From NCBI GenBank assembly GCA_964034945.1, contig OZ035964.1:952001-1016000 (forward strand): 64,000 bases of DNA, given 5' to 3'. Shown here piece after piece: positions 63,751 to 64,000 of the stretch (its first letter is position 1; the number at the start of each line of letters is the position of its first letter). The stretch is from Chrysopilus asiliformis. Lineage: Eukaryota; Arthropoda; Insecta; Diptera; Rhagionidae. The notes under the pieces were generated by a model that was not told the DNA's origin, did no database searches, and worked only from the letters and a program-made list of their open reading frames with translations. Made by a program: the position numbers and the translations under genes.

Positions 63751-64000
63751 TTCAATTTACAAAAACAGCGCCCAACCTGCCTACATTCGGAGAGATTATG
63801 GAGCAAACACTAGAATAATTTTCACGATTTTCCAAACCCTTTAGTTTCAAATTCAAAAATTTCGACACACTAAAGGGTCTTAAGAAAATGTTTAAATTTT
63901 AAAATACCCTTTAGTTTGAAAAGTATTACAGGACGTCACGACCACAAAGACATGTGGCTACTTGGCGCTCTTTTTGTGATTTTTTTTCGAAAGTTTTGAA

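Larger units (their letters stand above)
61361..64000. other. Probable intron of the gene ending at 61256, no exon seen
   Basis: Very AT-rich. Contains a hairpin MITE at 62348-62477, a short hairpin at 63183-63265 and a family A tail at 63655-63750. The last 70 bp hold a further tcacgaccacaaag/ttgtgatt hairpin-like fragment. I could not identify coding exons on either strand. Confidence 0.5.

Overview
The window is AT-rich animal DNA with short GT-AG introns, AATAAA-type poly(A) signals and A-rich start contexts. The best matches I recall for its proteins are insect ones. I read it as an insect, most likely a dipteran, but I cannot fix genus or species from sequence alone. Gene density is low, and most non-coding sequence is repeat-derived: many small hairpin or MITE-like elements, two large palindromes, a 72-bp satellite and a 12-bp minisatellite.

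Gene layout: (1) 3894-6805, plus strand: a four-exon beta-1,3-glycosyltransferase (GT31) of 527 aa. (2) 14039-21534, minus strand: an eight-exon homodimeric-type kinesin-2 (KIF17/OSM-3 class) of 846 aa, whose 3.1-kb fifth intron carries a 1-kb perfect 12-bp minisatellite. (3) 29684-31474, minus strand: an intact single-coding-exon BED-finger/hAT-transposase-like gene (596 aa) with degenerate catalytic positions, possibly domesticated. (4) 36371-52364, minus strand: an eleven-exon adenosylhomocysteinase-like gene (AhcyL1/IRBIT class) of 545 aa, whose last two codons are supplied mostly by a 7-nt coding end exon. (5) Two probable terminal coding exons of unrecognised minus-strand genes, at 52783-52873 and 61256-61360. 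All four main models keep the reading frame across every splice junction that I checked by hand.

Repeat layout: 1-1330 is a 72-bp satellite. 8285-11190 and 12174-13197 are foldback-like palindromes built from shared modules. 23957-24840, 28581-29447 and 33215-34560 are three copies of one repeat, the third broken by a MITE. 34733-35239 is a truncated Copia retrotransposon (one LTR, primer-binding site and gag start). 49-61 kb holds MITE families with clear target duplications: TTAA-flanked piggyBac-like elements and 9-bp-TSD Mutator-like elements. At 55464-56583 there is a three-level nest (piggyBac-like MITE inside a dispersed repeat inside a Mutator-like MITE). A simple tetranucleotide-type run (gacagac) recurs at the same internal slot of several dispersed families, and one such slot seems to have expanded into the kinesin-intron minisatellite.

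The genes are functionally unrelated (Golgi glycosylation, ciliary/neuronal transport, a transposase-derived protein, and regulation of methionine metabolism or IP3 signalling). I see no cooperating gene system here. The novelty lies in the repeat architecture.
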